From contig JAGYVD010000011.1 of assembly GCA_021209875.1 (NCBI GenBank), positions 310,001-374,000 of the forward strand: a stretch of 64,000 nucleotides of DNA, given 5' to 3'. This DNA comes from Rosellinia necatrix (lineage: Eukaryota; Ascomycota; Sordariomycetes; Xylariales; Xylariaceae). Under the pieces are notes generated by a model. The model was not told where the DNA came from, made no database searches, and saw only the letters and a program-made list of their open reading frames with translations. The position numbers and the translations under genes are program-made. This document shows positions 47,611-60,821 of this stretch, in pieces; position 1 is the first letter of the stretch; every line of letters begins with the position of its first letter.

Positions 47611-50600
47611 AGTATTTTAAACTTATACGTATTATATTACGTTTAAAAACAATTAATTCTTTAGTTTTCTTTACAATATAAATATAATAAAATATTTATT
47701 TAATATAAATTTTAATAGATGTTTTAACCTGTGTTATATAAACTAGTAGTTTTTAATTAATAATAACAAGTATTAATTTTTTATATTAAAAGGTTTAATT
47801 TTTATAATCAACATCTAAAAATAATAATTTATTATTTTTTTATATAAATAATATAAAAACAACTTAAAAAGCTAGCGTAAAATTTATAAATTTTTTTACT
47901 AAATTATTATAAATAAAGTGTTAGCAGGTTGTAGTTTTTTTAAGTAATATTTTATAAAAAAAATTATATTTTAAAATTTTTAAGTTTTAATTTAAAATTA
48001 AACCGTAATTTATTTTTAGTTTATATAAAAACAAGTTATTTAAAACAGCTTTTAAAAAAATATTTAAATATTTACAATAAGCTTTTAAAACGATTTATTG
48101 CAAGTTTTTTTTTAATTTTATTTTATTTTTAAATTATAGCTTATGTTAAACTTTTTATTATTTATTGTTTATTATTTATTAATTTGATATAACGTAATTA
48201 TATTATAATATATTATATTATTTTATTATAAAATTTTATTAAAAGCTATAGTTTTAAAATTTATAATTTTTATTTATTAGTGTTTATATTATTTAATAAT
48301 ATTTTGCTAAAGTGAATAAAAGCTTTAAGCTTTTTTTTTTAATAAAGCTTTTATCTTAAGCTTAATTTTTATTATTTTAAAACCTTGTTAAGTTTTTTAA
48401 TTTTATATTTTTTTTTTTTTATAGATTCTTTATATAATTTTATTTTTTGCTTAAAATATCTGTTAGTTTTAAAGTTTTAAAACTTATATTAAAATAGTTT
48501 TAAAACAACAAAAATTTTTTAAGCTTACGTTTTTAATAATTAATATAGCTTTTAATTAAATAGTTTTTTGCTATATTTAGTTTAAAATATTTTAATCTTA
48601 TAACTTTTTTTTTTTGCCATATTTAATTAAATTAACTATTTTTATATTTCTTTTTTTTTTAGTTTATTAGCTTTTTTTTTAAGGAATATATTTTTAATTT
48701 TTAAAATGTTGTAAAAAAATTTTTAATTTATTTATTAAAATTTTAAAAACTCAACATTTAAATTTTAATGTTTTCAAAATAAAGGTTATTTATATAAGAA
48801 ATTTATTAGCATGTTATAATAATTATAATATTCTTTTTAATAATTATATTATATTTTATATAAATAATTATTAAAAAGTTCTTTTATATTTTTTATATTT
48901 TAATATATAATTTATTTCTTAAATTTATATTTGCTATTAAATTATTATTATATTCAATAATTATAGCTGTTTTAAAACTTGTTATAATTTTATGTATTAA
49001 ATGTTTTATTATTTATATAGCAAAATTATATTAATTAAAATATATATATTTATTTTTATATTAGCTTAAGCTTTAATAAATAATATAAATTTATTATTTT
49101 TTATAATATAATTTATAAAACCCAGGTTTTTTTTTATCATGTTTTTTAAAACATTAAACAGAATTTTTTCATATTATATTATATTAAATGCTAATATTTA
49201 TTTCTTAAAAAAAATTCATTTATTTTTAGCTGTTTTTTTTTTTTATATTTGTTTTTTTATATATTCTGTTTTTATAATTTTTATAAAAATAACACTAACA
49301 TATATATTATTTAATTAATTAAAATAACTTTTTTAAAAATAATTATTGTTATAATATTTTTGTTTATAATAAATAAAATATTTATTTTTAAAATAAAAAT
49401 TTTAAATAAGTTTAATTTTAGTTCAACATAGATTTTTATTTTATATTTTATTTATTTAATAATTATTATTTCTTTATTATTGTTTTATAATTAATAAATA
49501 TTTTTTTATTAAAAACTATTTTTAATAGCTATAATTAAAACTTTTTTTAGCTTTTTATTTTTTTTATGTTTTATTTTTTTTTAAAGCTTTTTTTTCAATA
49601 AAGTTTTTTTATTATTAATAATTATATAATTATATATATTTATAATAAATAAAAAGTTTATTATACTTTTATATGGTTTGTTTATATAATGTTTATTTAA
49701 ACGTTTAAATAATTAATTATATATATTCTGTTTAAAGTTTTTTAAATTAATTTTTGCTATTTTAGTTTTATAAATAAATTTAATATAAAAAAATTAAACC
49801 TTTTGTTTATTATTATTTTTAAGTTTTAATATTTAAGTTTTGTTTTTTTATATTTATTAAAACTATTATAAAATAAAAATAAATAGTTTAATATTTTTAG
49901 GTGGTTTTTAATATTAGTTTATTATAAGTACTAATAATAAACAGCATAAAATTTTAAAAGTTTTATTTTTATACGATTAATAATATAATTAATTTTTTAA
50001 TTTATATTAAAAATAATTGCTGTTTTTATATTTTTGTTTTTTCGGAATATAAGTTAATATTTAAATTTTATTTCTTATTTATTTTTTATTAGTTTTTTAG
50101 TTATAAATACAAAAAGTTTAAAAGTTTTAAACATTAATTTTAATTTTTTTTTAATATATTATAAGTTTAAAATTTTTAAGTCGGGTTTTAAAATAGTTTT
50201 AGAGCGATTATTTGGTTTATTTAATTAAATAAATTTTATAATTATCTAGTTTTTTAAATTTTAATTTTTTTAATAGTTTTAATTAAAGTTTAGTTTAAAT
50301 AAACTTTAATTCTTTTATTTTTTTAGCCGAATTAATTTATTTAACGTATTATTTATTTAAAGTTATTATTAAGATTATTAATTATCTTAATAATGTTTTT
50401 TAAAATATTTTAAACAGCGCTTATAAATAAAAAACAATATTTAAACTTTTAATATATATTTTTAAAATAGTTTTACATTAGTTTTATGAACTATTAAAAA
50501 TTTATAAAGCTGTTTTATAAAAAAAACAAATGTTTTTTTTATTTATTATTGCTATAAAAGCTATTTGTATTTATTTATTTATAATAAAATAAACCGCACT

Positions 50601-51039
50601 AGTTTTTATTTATTTTATAAAGTTTTAATAAAATTTTATAAAAACTAGCTCTATATATACTTTAGCTATTATTATTAATAATATAATTTTAATATCAAAA
50701 TATTAATAAATCTATTTTTTTATATTTATATTTTCATTATAGCTTTTATTTTTTTAATTAAAACGTTTTACAGTTTTAATATTATTAGCTTATATTAATA
50801 ACTTTATAAATTTTAAAAATTAACGCTAAAGTTTATAATAGTTATATTAAATATTATTACATAAAACTAGATTATTTAAGTTGCTTTTTTTAAAGCGTAT
50901 TTATTATTTAGCTTCTCCTAGAAAAATTATCTTATTTGTTTTTGCTCTAACGTTTTAATAAATTAATTAGTTAATTAGTTATTTAATTGGTTAAAAAAAT
51001 TTAACGTTTTTTTAAATAATAAAAAATAAACTCTAATGG

Positions 51040-51307
51040 TATAATAGCTGTAATAACAGCTGTTAAAACAGAGTTTAATTATACTTATATATTAAAAAAA
51101 AAACAAAAATTAAACAATAAAAGAACTATATATAAAGCCAACGGCCAGAATTGCTACTTATATATATTACTAGTTATTTATTACATAACTAGCCTATTAT
51201 ATTCATTACTTTATACTTATACCTATTTGGCCGAAGAACTAATCAAGGGCTGCCAGGCCACTTATTTGTGCAGCCAATCAGGGCCATTATAGCTGTAGGT
51301 TATAACA
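51040..51307 (-). repeat. Right (5') LTR of gypsy A copy 2
   Basis: 268 bp ending TTATAACA before the ATAAT duplication. Positions about 51225-51290 are nearly unmutated (CTGCCAGGCCACTTATTTG), while the first half is mutated. Confidence 0.88.
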
Positions 51308-51727
51308 ATAATAGTTTTAATTATAAGCATTAAAACAAATATTTTTTTAAAAACTATTTAGAACGAAAATCGTTACTATATTTATTTAAAATATTATATT
51401 TAAATAAATAATATTTAAACGTTTATTAACTTTAATAATAAAAACTTAATATATAACTTAAATTTATTTTTTATATAATAAACAAAAAAATTAACTATAA
51501 TATATTTTCAATAAAAAAAAAAATAACATATAAAAAATACATAAATAAAAAGCTGCATATAAAAATTTTAACGATAGAAACTTTTTAATATTTAATATTT
51601 TCAAACTTTTTATTTAAAAAATTATTATCAAGCTTTTAAATATTTGCACAGAATATTTTATTTAGATTTAAAACAAAGCTTATTTTTAATCATGTTATAT
51701 AATTATATATAAATAAATTAATAAAAC

Positions 51728-52042
51728 TGTGAGGACTATGGCAATTAGTTATAGTTACTTACAGCTGTTATACATGCATATGCTTTATATAAGCATATAG
51801 CATATATATTATATATATATATATAGCAGGTATGCTTTATATATAAAACAGGCTTTGTTAACGTTGTTATTTTAGTAAGTTATACGTTAGCAGAATTCTT
51901 GCATAAACAACTTAAAATAATGCTGTGCATAATAATTATTTAAATAGAATTATTAAGCATAATAAACATTGTATAACAAGAAGTTGTATTCTGTTTTATG
52001 CGTGAACAGTACATGTATCGCATGTATAAAGCCTATCCAACA
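51728..52042 (-). mobile_element. Solo LTR of family C (copy 2), inside element D
   Basis: 315 bp, TGTGAGGACTATGG to CTATCCAACA on the plus strand, reverse complement of copies 1 and 3, flanked by exact AAAAC duplications (51723-51727 and 52043-52047). D copy 1 shows the uninterrupted site. The 68-codon frame starting at 51998 begins in this LTR and runs into D; it is not a gene. Confidence 0.92.
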
Positions 52043-53103
52043 AAAACAGTTAATATTATATATATAAAAATTATTATTAATATAAAGATTAAAAGTTTTA
52101 ATTTTATATATAAAAACTTAATCTTTATTTTATGTAATATAATTTTAATACTTGTATTTTTTTTGATGTTATTATTTAATAAAAATATTAAACAATTATT
52201 ATGACAGCTTTTAAAAACGGTGTTAAAATAATAATATAATAGAAAAAATAAACACAGATATATTAAAAAGTAGTAATTTTAAAGCTTTTTAATATAAATA
52301 AAATATTTATAGCAAAGAATTTTTTAGCAGCAGTAAATAATTATATAACGCTTAATTAAAAACATTAACAACTAATTATATTACTTAAATATATAGTATT
52401 AAAAAAAATAAGTTTATAATAATAAAATGTAGCAAAACTTTTAATGCTATAATTCATAAATATAAACTAAAAAATTAAAAAAATAAGTTTAAAAAATTTA
52501 GAAGTTTTATTAGCTAATAAATATATAACAGATTTTTAATTAACGCGAGAATATATTAAAATAAGAAAGCTGAAAAAATATATTAAAATAATCTAGCAAG
52601 CTAAAGGAATTATAAATATTTATATTTAAATCAAGCAAGAAATATTTATTTTTAGCTTTTTAAACTTTGTAGTAAGCTTTAATTTATTATTAATAAAACT
52701 AGGATATGTTAGCTTAATAAAATCTGGATTAAGGTTATAAAAATTAAAAAAATTAAAAAACAATAGCTTTATATATATTATAAAAATTCTACGCAGCAAA
52801 ATTACTAACTTTAGTTTAATAATTAATAAAAAAAAAATCACAGTTTAAATAATACAATAAATTATAATAATAAAAGGTCGAACTATTTTAGTTTTAATAT
52901 AATTTTTATGATAATTAATTTAATTTTATTAAAGAAAATTACTACTAATTTAAAAATATTTTTTACGATTAAATTTAACTAGTATATTTTAATAAACAAT
53001 ATATTAATTTATAAATATAAAACATTATATTTAATTAATAATAAAAGCTATTAGAATTTCGATTTTTTATTATAGTTAAAAATAAAAATATAATATATAT
53101 AAG

Positions 53104-53802
53104 CATTTTAATGTTTTTTGTTATAAATAAAAACAAAAGAATTATTTAAAAAATATTATTTAGCTTTAAAAAAAACTTATTAATAAATCTAACAGTTAGT
53201 AATATTATATTAATTAAAAGGTTGCATGTAAAAATAGTTTTAAAAGCTTATTTAATTAAAAAAAAAATTTAAGGTTATAATTATGATTATTTATTATGTT
53301 TTAAAATATAAAAATAATATTTTAATAGCTTAAGTTATTAAATATTATAATTTAGTTTTTTAAACATAAATTTAATATTTAATATTTAAAAAAGCTTTAT
53401 ATTAAATATAAATAAAATATTATAAATAATTTATAAAAATATGATTAAATTAATTATATTTAATTAATTTTAATATATTTTAGCTTATAAGCTCTTTTAA
53501 AAGTTTTTAAGTTAAAAATTTTTAAAAGCTTTTAGCTTTAATAATTAAAACATTTAAAACGCTATATTTTATAAATATTATAATATATATAATTAAAAAC
53601 ATGCCAATTAATAAAATCTTACATATTAAATATAAAACATACGCTAATATATATATAACATAATAAATATTTAAGCGAGATTTAAACAGAAAAACTGTTT
53701 CATTAAATTAAAAGCTGTATTAAAATCTCTTTAATTATTTAATAAAATATAAGATATTAAACAAAGTTATAATGATTAAAAATAAATATATTAAATTAAT
53801 TT
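53104..53802. other. AT-rich spacer, nothing recognised
   Basis: About 700 bp between the end of element D homology and gypsy B. It did not align by eye to the sequence beyond D copy 1. No feature was seen. Confidence 0.45.
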
Positions 53803-53807
53803 ATATA

Positions 53808-54053
53808 AGTTTCGGATAACTGATTGGCCAATCGGGCATATGGCACGGACCAGTATCCGTACACCTGTTGCCAACTGGGGCGCACAGACTAGCTGTAGCG
53901 CAGAGACTAGACCTACCCCACACACCTGCACTTAGCCAGAATTCTAATAAGCTAATTTCTCCTGCTTACTTTTTTTTTTTTATTTATAGATTTTTTATGT
54001 AATATATTATTTATTGCTAAAGCTTTAATTTTTTATTTATAATTAATATTATA
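53808..54053 (+). repeat. 5' LTR of gypsy B
   Basis: 246 bp starting AGTTTCGG. The first 140 bp are nearly unmutated (TGGCACGGACCAGTATCCGT), while the 3' part is strongly mutated and ends ATATTATA where the solo LTR has GTGCAACA. Confidence 0.87.
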
Positions 54054-57000
54054 ATTTATAAATTATTTTATTTTAAAATATTAGGATTATTTTTTAAAAT
54101 ATTTTTTATTTAAAAATAATATTAATAATATAATATTAATTTTTTTTGCAGATAATGCTTATAAACATATTAAAAATTTAACACATTAAAACGTTGTTTT
54201 ATTATATAAAGTTTTTAAGTTATTAGCATATTTTGTTAAAAAGCTTTTTAATAATATATTTAAAACTAAATATATTTAAGTTATTTTTAAAAAACTTAAT
54301 ATAATATATTTAATTATTAAAGCTAATATTAAAACTAAAGCTATATAAAACTTATTATTTAATTTTATTAAAACATTTTATTTATAAATTAAAACTTTAG
54401 ACTTTTAACCTGTTTTATATAATAAAACTTATAAATTTTTTTATAAAACAGTTAATATTTTAATATAAAATTTTGCTATAATTACTATAAAAAACAACTA
54501 ATAAGCTTTTTTAAAAACTTATTATAAAATAAAACAATTTTGTTTAGTTTAATTTTAATAAGTTTATTAATTTAAAATTATTTATAAACTTTATATAAAC
54601 TTTTTTATTTTTAATATTTTTTAATATAATAAAATTAAAATATATATATTAATAGCTTTTTAATAAATAATAATTAATTATTATTTTATTATATATTACA
54701 CAGCTAAATAAATAAAAACAATTATAAAATAAGCTATAAAATTTAATATTTATGTTATAAAATATAAAAAACGTTTAATAAAAAACAAAAATAATTTAAA
54801 AATATTAAAACGGAGCTAATAATAATTTAAAAATAATTATTTAATATTTAAAAAGTTGTATAAAAATATAAGAAAAATTAAATAAATTGTATAAATAAAA
54901 TAAAAATATAAACTTTTTATATTTAAACTGTTTAAAAATTAAAATAATAATATAGCTATAAATTATATTAACGCTAAACTAAAAATTATAGCCGTTAATT
55001 ATAACTATATTTAAACCTTATTAAATAAATTTAATTAATGAATAATTAATCTGGGAAATCGTATAAAAAAAACAGCTGCTTTTAAAATTTTTAAAAAAAA
55101 AAACATAAAAATTAATTAAAATATTTATAAATAAGGTTTATAATAACGCTTTAAAAAATAAAATAAAATTTAAAATAAAATATTAAAATATATCTAACAG
55201 TTTTAAAATAAATATAAACTAGTTTATTAATAATAACGTAAAAATAAGGAATGTTAAGTTTATTTTACAAAAAAATATTTAAAAATTTAATTTTATATTT
55301 ATTTAATAAATATTTTAATATAATTATGATTTTAAAAATTTAATATAATATTTAAGAAATATAAACGTGTTAAAAAAATAAAAGCTAATTATAAAACTTT
55401 AACCTTTAATAAATATATATTTATTAAATTTATATAGTGCAAAACAAATTTTATACGTTTTATTAAAAAAACATGTTTTAATAAAACTAAATAAAAAATA
55501 AATTTAAAAATAAGTTGTTATTTTATATAAGCATTAAAACTATTTTTAAATATTTAAAAAATATTATAAATTTTAACACTTATATAAAATATTATATATA
55601 AAGAGTTTATTATTTGTGTATAAATAATTAAAAAAAAAACAAAGCTTATAAAACAAAAAATAACATATAAAATATAATATATCCTTATTATATTAAACTT
55701 TTTTTAGCTATAATAACATAATTAACTGTACTAATAAACGTGTTAATAAAAAAACAAAGATTTTAACTTATAATTAAAAAAATAAAAAGTTAATTATTAA
55801 AACTTAATGCTTTTAATATAAACAAAAAAAACATATTATTAAAAACTGTTTTATAAATGCTGTAAATCAGGCTTCATATAATGTTTATATAAATATAATT
55901 ATAAAAAATTTAGACCAGCAACTGTTAAAATAAAAAAAACGCAGCAGAAAAAATAAAACAAAAAATAACTTTAAAAAATAAACTTTTTTTAAAAATAATA
56001 TTATTATATAAAAACAAAAAACTTAATAAATAACTATTAAAATAAAAACTTTTATTATATATTTATATTTTATATAATAATAGATTATTTTTATTACTTT
56101 TAATATATTTAATAATATAAAAGCTAGTATATATATAAATATAAATATATTTTTGTTAAAAATTATAAAGCTATTAAACTTATTTATTAAAAAAGTTTAA
56201 ACTTAAACTAATAAATAAATATAATAAAATATGAAATTAAAAATTAATTATGTTTTATATTTAATTTTAAAATATATAAAAGTATTTAAAAATATACTTA
56301 TTAATATTTTAAATATAAAACAAAAAGTAATATTAAAAAAATAGTTTAAATAATATAATATATTATTTAATATTAAATAATATATATTCATTTTATTATT
56401 TTATTTATTAAAAATTATAAATATTATTATTTACAGGCTTTAAATAAAACTAAAACATAGTTATAATATTTAAAATATTAAATAAATATTAAATAAAAAA
56501 ATAAAGATATTAACTTTCAAAATACCTGGCAAAAAAACTAAAAAAAAAAAATTAAAAAAAGCTTCAGTGATAAAATACTAGTAATCAAGAAAAAAATTAT
56601 AAAAAAATCTAACTTTACATTAAAAAATATAAAGAAAATAAACTAAAACTTAAAAAACATATTTTTGCTTAACAAACTTTTAAAGCTTTAAACAAAAAAA
56701 AAATAATATTAAATAAAAACGATTTATATTTTTAAATTAAAAATTAAATATTTTTAGACTTTATTAAATAAAAAAAACAGAAAAACTAATATAAAAAAAC
56801 TAAACCTTTAAATAGTTATTTTAAATATTATTATATTTAAAACGTTAATATATAAAAATAAAACTAATAATTAAATATAAATTATTAATATTTATTAAAT
56901 TAATAAATTAATTAATTAAAAAAAAAAAAAAACTAAAACAATAAAAACATAAAAAAAATACTAAAATTTATACGTTTTAAATATTATAACTTATTAAACA

Positions 57001-57429
57001 TGTTTAATAAAAAAATTTTAATCAATTGTTTTTTATTAATTATAAATACATTATTAAATAAACTTTATAAACGGCAAGTTTTTAAAAAACTTAAAATATA
57101 GTTTCTTATATAAAATATTATTTAATAAGCTGCACGCTATATAAAAACATTTAATTAATAATTTATAAAAAAATTTATTAAATTAAACAATATATTATAT
57201 GTTTTTTAATATTATTTATTAAAAAAGCTAGCAAAAAACTTTATTTTTATATAAACTATTAAAAACTTAATAGAATTATAAGAAAAAACTAATACTTGTT
57301 GTTTTTATTAAAAAACCTTGTTTTATATTTTTAATATTAAAATTTTTATAAAATTAATATATAATAAATATTTTATTATTTGAAAATAAATTAAAAAATA
57401 AAAACTTTATTACGTTTTATATTAAATAT

Positions 57430-57990
57430 AAAGCTTATAGTTATAAAATCTTTCTGTTTAATTTAATAAATACATTTTGTATATTTTAAAAATATATTAA
57501 TAATATACTGTTTGATTTTTAAATAACTTTTATAATATATATATAAATAATGTTTTTATTTATTTTAATAATTTAAAACTTATTATATATATTTAAAAAT
57601 ATTATAAAAACTATAACATATAAAATAATAAAATGCGTTAAAAAGTTAAAATTTTACAAAAATAAACTAAGTTTTTAAACTATATAATAAATATTAATAA
57701 TATTAATATTAATTTTATTAAAATAAAAGCTATAATAAATTAAAAAGTATTTATTATTATAAAAATATATAGTTTTTTAAGTTTTTATACCTTTTATAAA
57801 AGTTTATAAATAAATATAATTAAATAACTTTTTTTATAAACTGCTTAATAAAAATAAAAGCTTTTAAATAAACTAATAAATATAATAAAACTTTTAATAT
57901 ATAAAAAAGCTTTATTTTTATATTATTATTAAAATATTATAATTATAATTATTAATTAAAATAAAAACTGACTTTTTTAATGAAATAGCT
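57430..57990 (+). pseudogene. pol: Gypsy reverse transcriptase-RNase H remnant, family B
   Basis: The frame reads KYINNILFDF (from R-Y-I-N-D-x-L) and then YINNVFIYFNN at 57540-57572, which is YIDDVLIYS with Asn for Asp. Next come FLNYIININ and KIKAI (from FLGYII and DPxKIxAI). Then KVFIIIKIYSFLSFYTFYKS matches the V-x-SFLGFxNFYRxFI block that begins the gypsy connection to RNase H. Near 57870-57930, TNKYNKTFNI matches the W-T-x-x-C-Q-x-A-F-x-x-L-K block. Several frameshifts and TAA stops interrupt it. The differences from family A make it a separate gypsy family. Confidence 0.87.
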
Positions 57991-59248
57991 TTTAGCATAT
58001 TATTTTAATTATATAAAAGAAATTAGCATTTAACAGCTTATTTTTAAAAATATTATATAATATTAAATTAAATTATAAAGTTTTTAATCAAAAATATTAA
58101 TAATAGTTATAGTTTTAAAAAATAGCAACTTAAACTAGTAAACAGATAAAAAAACTTTTTAATAATTATTAATTATTAAGCTTTAAAACATTTTAATATA
58201 AAATAATATTTAAACTTATAATAAGCAAAATAAATTGATTTATTTTTAATATATAATTTTTATTATTTTTAAAAACAAAAAAATATAATTATAAATGTTT
58301 TATATTAAAAATAAAAAGATCTGTTAATATAAAAACAAAAAAACGTTTAAAAATATTTAATAATATTTTAACTTATAAATAACATTATAAAATATATTTT
58401 AAATTAAATAAAAATAATTATTAAATCTTAATAATATATTTAAATAAAAATTAAAAACCTAAAAACCCCGATTAATTAAAAAAATATTAAAAAAAAACTA
58501 TAAAAACTTTAATATAAAAATTTATTTATATAAAACTAAAAACTAAAAATAATAACTTTTAATAAATAATAAACTGATTAATAATAATAAATAAATAATT
58601 AATAATATTAGATTATTTATATTTAAAAACTAAATTAATATAAAAATTTATAACTATTTATTTATAATATATTTAAAAAACATAAAACTAAAAACTAATA
58701 TTAAAAAATATTAATATTTTAAACTAATAAACAGCTATAATATTTATATAATAAATTATATAAAATACTGCTTGGCAAAAATATTATATTTTAAAATTTT
58801 AAAAAACTAAAACTTTTGCTAATATTTAACCGCGTGTGGCAATATTTAATAATAAATTTGCAATAAATATATTAAAATAAATATAGTTATAAAAATATGT
58901 TTATTATAATAAACTAATTAAAAAAAACTTAAATAATCTTATATATTATATAAGCTATTATAATAAACACGGCTAAAATATATTATAAAAAGCTATTTTA
59001 AATATTTAATATATTAAAAATAATAATTTTAAATTAAAATTTATTATTTATTTTAATATTTATAAACAAATTATATAAGCTTATAAATATAAAATATATT
59101 TTAGCTTTTATTAGCTATTATAAAACTATAAAATCAACAGAAATTATAAACAAATTTTTAAATTAATAATTATAACTATATATTAATTATTATTAAAACA
59201 ATTAGTTTAAATATATTTTAGTAATAAACTATATATAAATACTATTAT

Positions 59249-59561
59249 TGTTGAATAGGCTTTGTACATGCGATACATGTACTGTTTACGCGTGAAACAG
59301 AATACAACTTTTTGTTATATAATGTTTATTATGCTTGATTATTTTATTTAAATAACTATTATACGTAGCATTATTTTAAGTTTCATACGAGAATTTTGTT
59401 AGCGCACGACTTACTAAAATAACAGCGATAATATAGCCTGTTTTACATATAAAGCATACATGCTGTATATATATATATAACATATACGCCATATGCTTGT
59501 ATAAAGCATTTGCGCGTACAACAGCTGTAAGTAACTATGACTAATTGCTATAGTTCTAACA
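59249..59561 (+). mobile_element. Solo LTR of family C (copy 3), inside gypsy B
   Basis: 313 bp, TGTTGAATAGGC to GTTCTAACA, with exact ATTAT duplications (59244-59248 and 59562-59566). It is the only copy of this family in the window that keeps canonical TG and CA at both ends in direct orientation. It lies in the 3' part of gypsy B. Confidence 0.93.
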
Positions 59562-60557
59562 ATTATTATATAAATTAATAAATATATGATTTTATAAAAT
59601 AAAAATGAAATTTTTAATGTTTTTTTATTTAAACTAAAATAATTAAACTATAATAAAAAAGTTAAAAAAACTTTTTGAAAAAATTTTTTTTTTAAAAATA
59701 AAAGCTTAAAATAAAATAAAAAATCGCTTAGATTATAGATTTAATAAAAAAATATTTAATTTAAACTTAAACTTATATATTTAAACATACTAACTATGAG
59801 TAAAAAAAACTTAATTTTAATATAAGCAACTATATATTAATTTTAAAAAAATAATTATAAAAAACTAATTAATTATTTAACAAGCTAAACTTTTTGATTA
59901 TATAATAAAAGTTTAAAATAATTAATAAAAATAACAATATTTTTATATTAAATATTTTTTTTATAAAAATAATATACTGTTGTTATATTAATAAATTATA
60001 ATTATATTTTAATCATTTATTATTAAAATAAAAAACTAATAATTTAAATAATAAAATAATAAAACTTACTAAAAAAAAAAGTTTATAATAAAAGAAATTA
60101 AATCGTTAAAAATATATTATAAAAAACTATAATATTAAATAACTTAAAAAAAATACAAAGCTGATAATATATAATATTTTGCTTAAAATTTTAATAAAAA
60201 TATAAAATTATTAAAAAAGATTTATAAAAAATATTTAAACGTAGCAAAGTTTTTAAAACGTTTAAAAAATTAGCTTAAAACTATAAAAAATAACAGGTTA
60301 AATACAACATATAAAAATAATAATAAAATAATATAATAAAAATAATAAAACAAAAATAAAAACAAATATAACAATAAATAAAAATAGGTTAATAATATAA
60401 CATGAAAAAACTTATATGATAATTTAATAATATAAAAGCTTAAAAAATATAACAGAAATAAAAACTTAAAATAATTTTTTTTTATTAAAAAATATACTTA
60501 AAAGCTATATGTTTAAATATAAACACGACTTAAAAAATAAGCCGTTTTTTTTTTTCT

Positions 60558-60568
60558 GAAAGGGGGGG
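60558..60568 (+). other. Polypurine tract of gypsy B
   Basis: GAAAGGGGGGG lies one base before the 3' LTR. It has the composition and position of the primer site for plus-strand DNA synthesis. The G run survived because GpG is not a RIP target. It fixes the element's direction. Confidence 0.8.
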
Positions 60569-60569
60569 T

Positions 60570-60816
60570 AGTTATAAATAACTAGTTAGCTAATCAAGCA
60601 TATAGCACAGACTAGTATCCGTACACCTATTGCTAACTAGGGCGCACAGACCAGCTGTAGCGCATAGATTAGACCCACCCTATACACCTGCACTTAGCTA
60701 GAATTCTAGTGGGCTAATTTCTTCTGCTTACTTTTTTTTTATTTATGTAAAGATTTTTTATATAATATATTACTTATTGCGGAAGCCTTAACTTCTTATT
60801 TATAACTGGTGCAAGA
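60570..60816 (+). repeat. 3' LTR of gypsy B
   Basis: 247 bp beginning AGTTATAAATAAC and ending GTGCAAGA directly before ATATA. It is partly mutated, less so at its 3' end than the 5' LTR. Confidence 0.87.
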
Positions 60817-60821
60817 ATATA

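Larger units (their letters stand above)
44277..51307 (-). mobile_element. Ty3/gypsy family A copy 2, nested in element D
   Basis: A 7,031-bp element with about 269-bp LTRs and an exact TSD ATAAT (44272-44276 and 51308-51312). It aligns along its length to copy 1; the extra length is mostly the 201-bp family H LTR and its duplication at 45420-45625. It lies in element D copy 2; joining the flanks restores the D sequence seen in copy 1 near 5940. Coding is on the minus strand. The mutations differ in detail from copy 1, so the two copies were hit independently. The right LTR again keeps a GC-rich outer half. Confidence 0.93.
43760..53103 (+). mobile_element. Element D copy 2, split by three nested insertions
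   Basis: Element D here consists of 43760-44276, 51313-51727 and 52048-53103, about 2.0 kb once the inserts are removed. It matches D copy 1 in reverse complement through every segment. The first gap is gypsy A copy 2 and the second is a family C solo LTR; both have exact TSDs, and copy 1 shows the empty sites. The homology ends at TATATAAG (53103), the same point where copy 1 meets the hairpin island. This may therefore be a true end of D. No protein was recognised; the 71-codon minus-strand frame at 52626-52841 is broken in copy 1 and not credible. Confidence 0.75.
53808..60816 (+). mobile_element. Ty3/gypsy family B, RIP-inactivated
   Basis: A 7,009-bp element with about 246-bp direct LTRs and an exact TSD ATATA (53803-53807 and 60817-60821). 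Removing the family C LTR and one TSD copy at 59249-59566 leaves about 6.69 kb. The internal plus strand is A-rich. A purine tract GAAAGGGGGGG lies directly before the 3' LTR, and a readable reverse transcriptase to RNase H segment lies near 57.5-58.0 kb. The LTR ends AG...CA match those of the solo LTR at 28665-28908, which independently supports the same boundaries. Gag and integrase were not resolved. Confidence 0.9.

Noticed and set aside
51020..51040. Initiator-Met tRNA primer binding site beside the 5' LTR of gypsy A copy 2
   Set aside because: The CCATTAGAG word resembles such a site after RIP, but copies 1 and 3 do not share it at the same place.
51998..52204. 68-codon ORF
   Set aside because: Begins within the family C solo LTR and crosses its TSD into element D.
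52626..52841. 71-codon minus-strand hydrophobic ORF
   Set aside because: Lies in element D copy 2; the matching part of copy 1 is broken, and the composition is what AT-rich DNA gives by chance.
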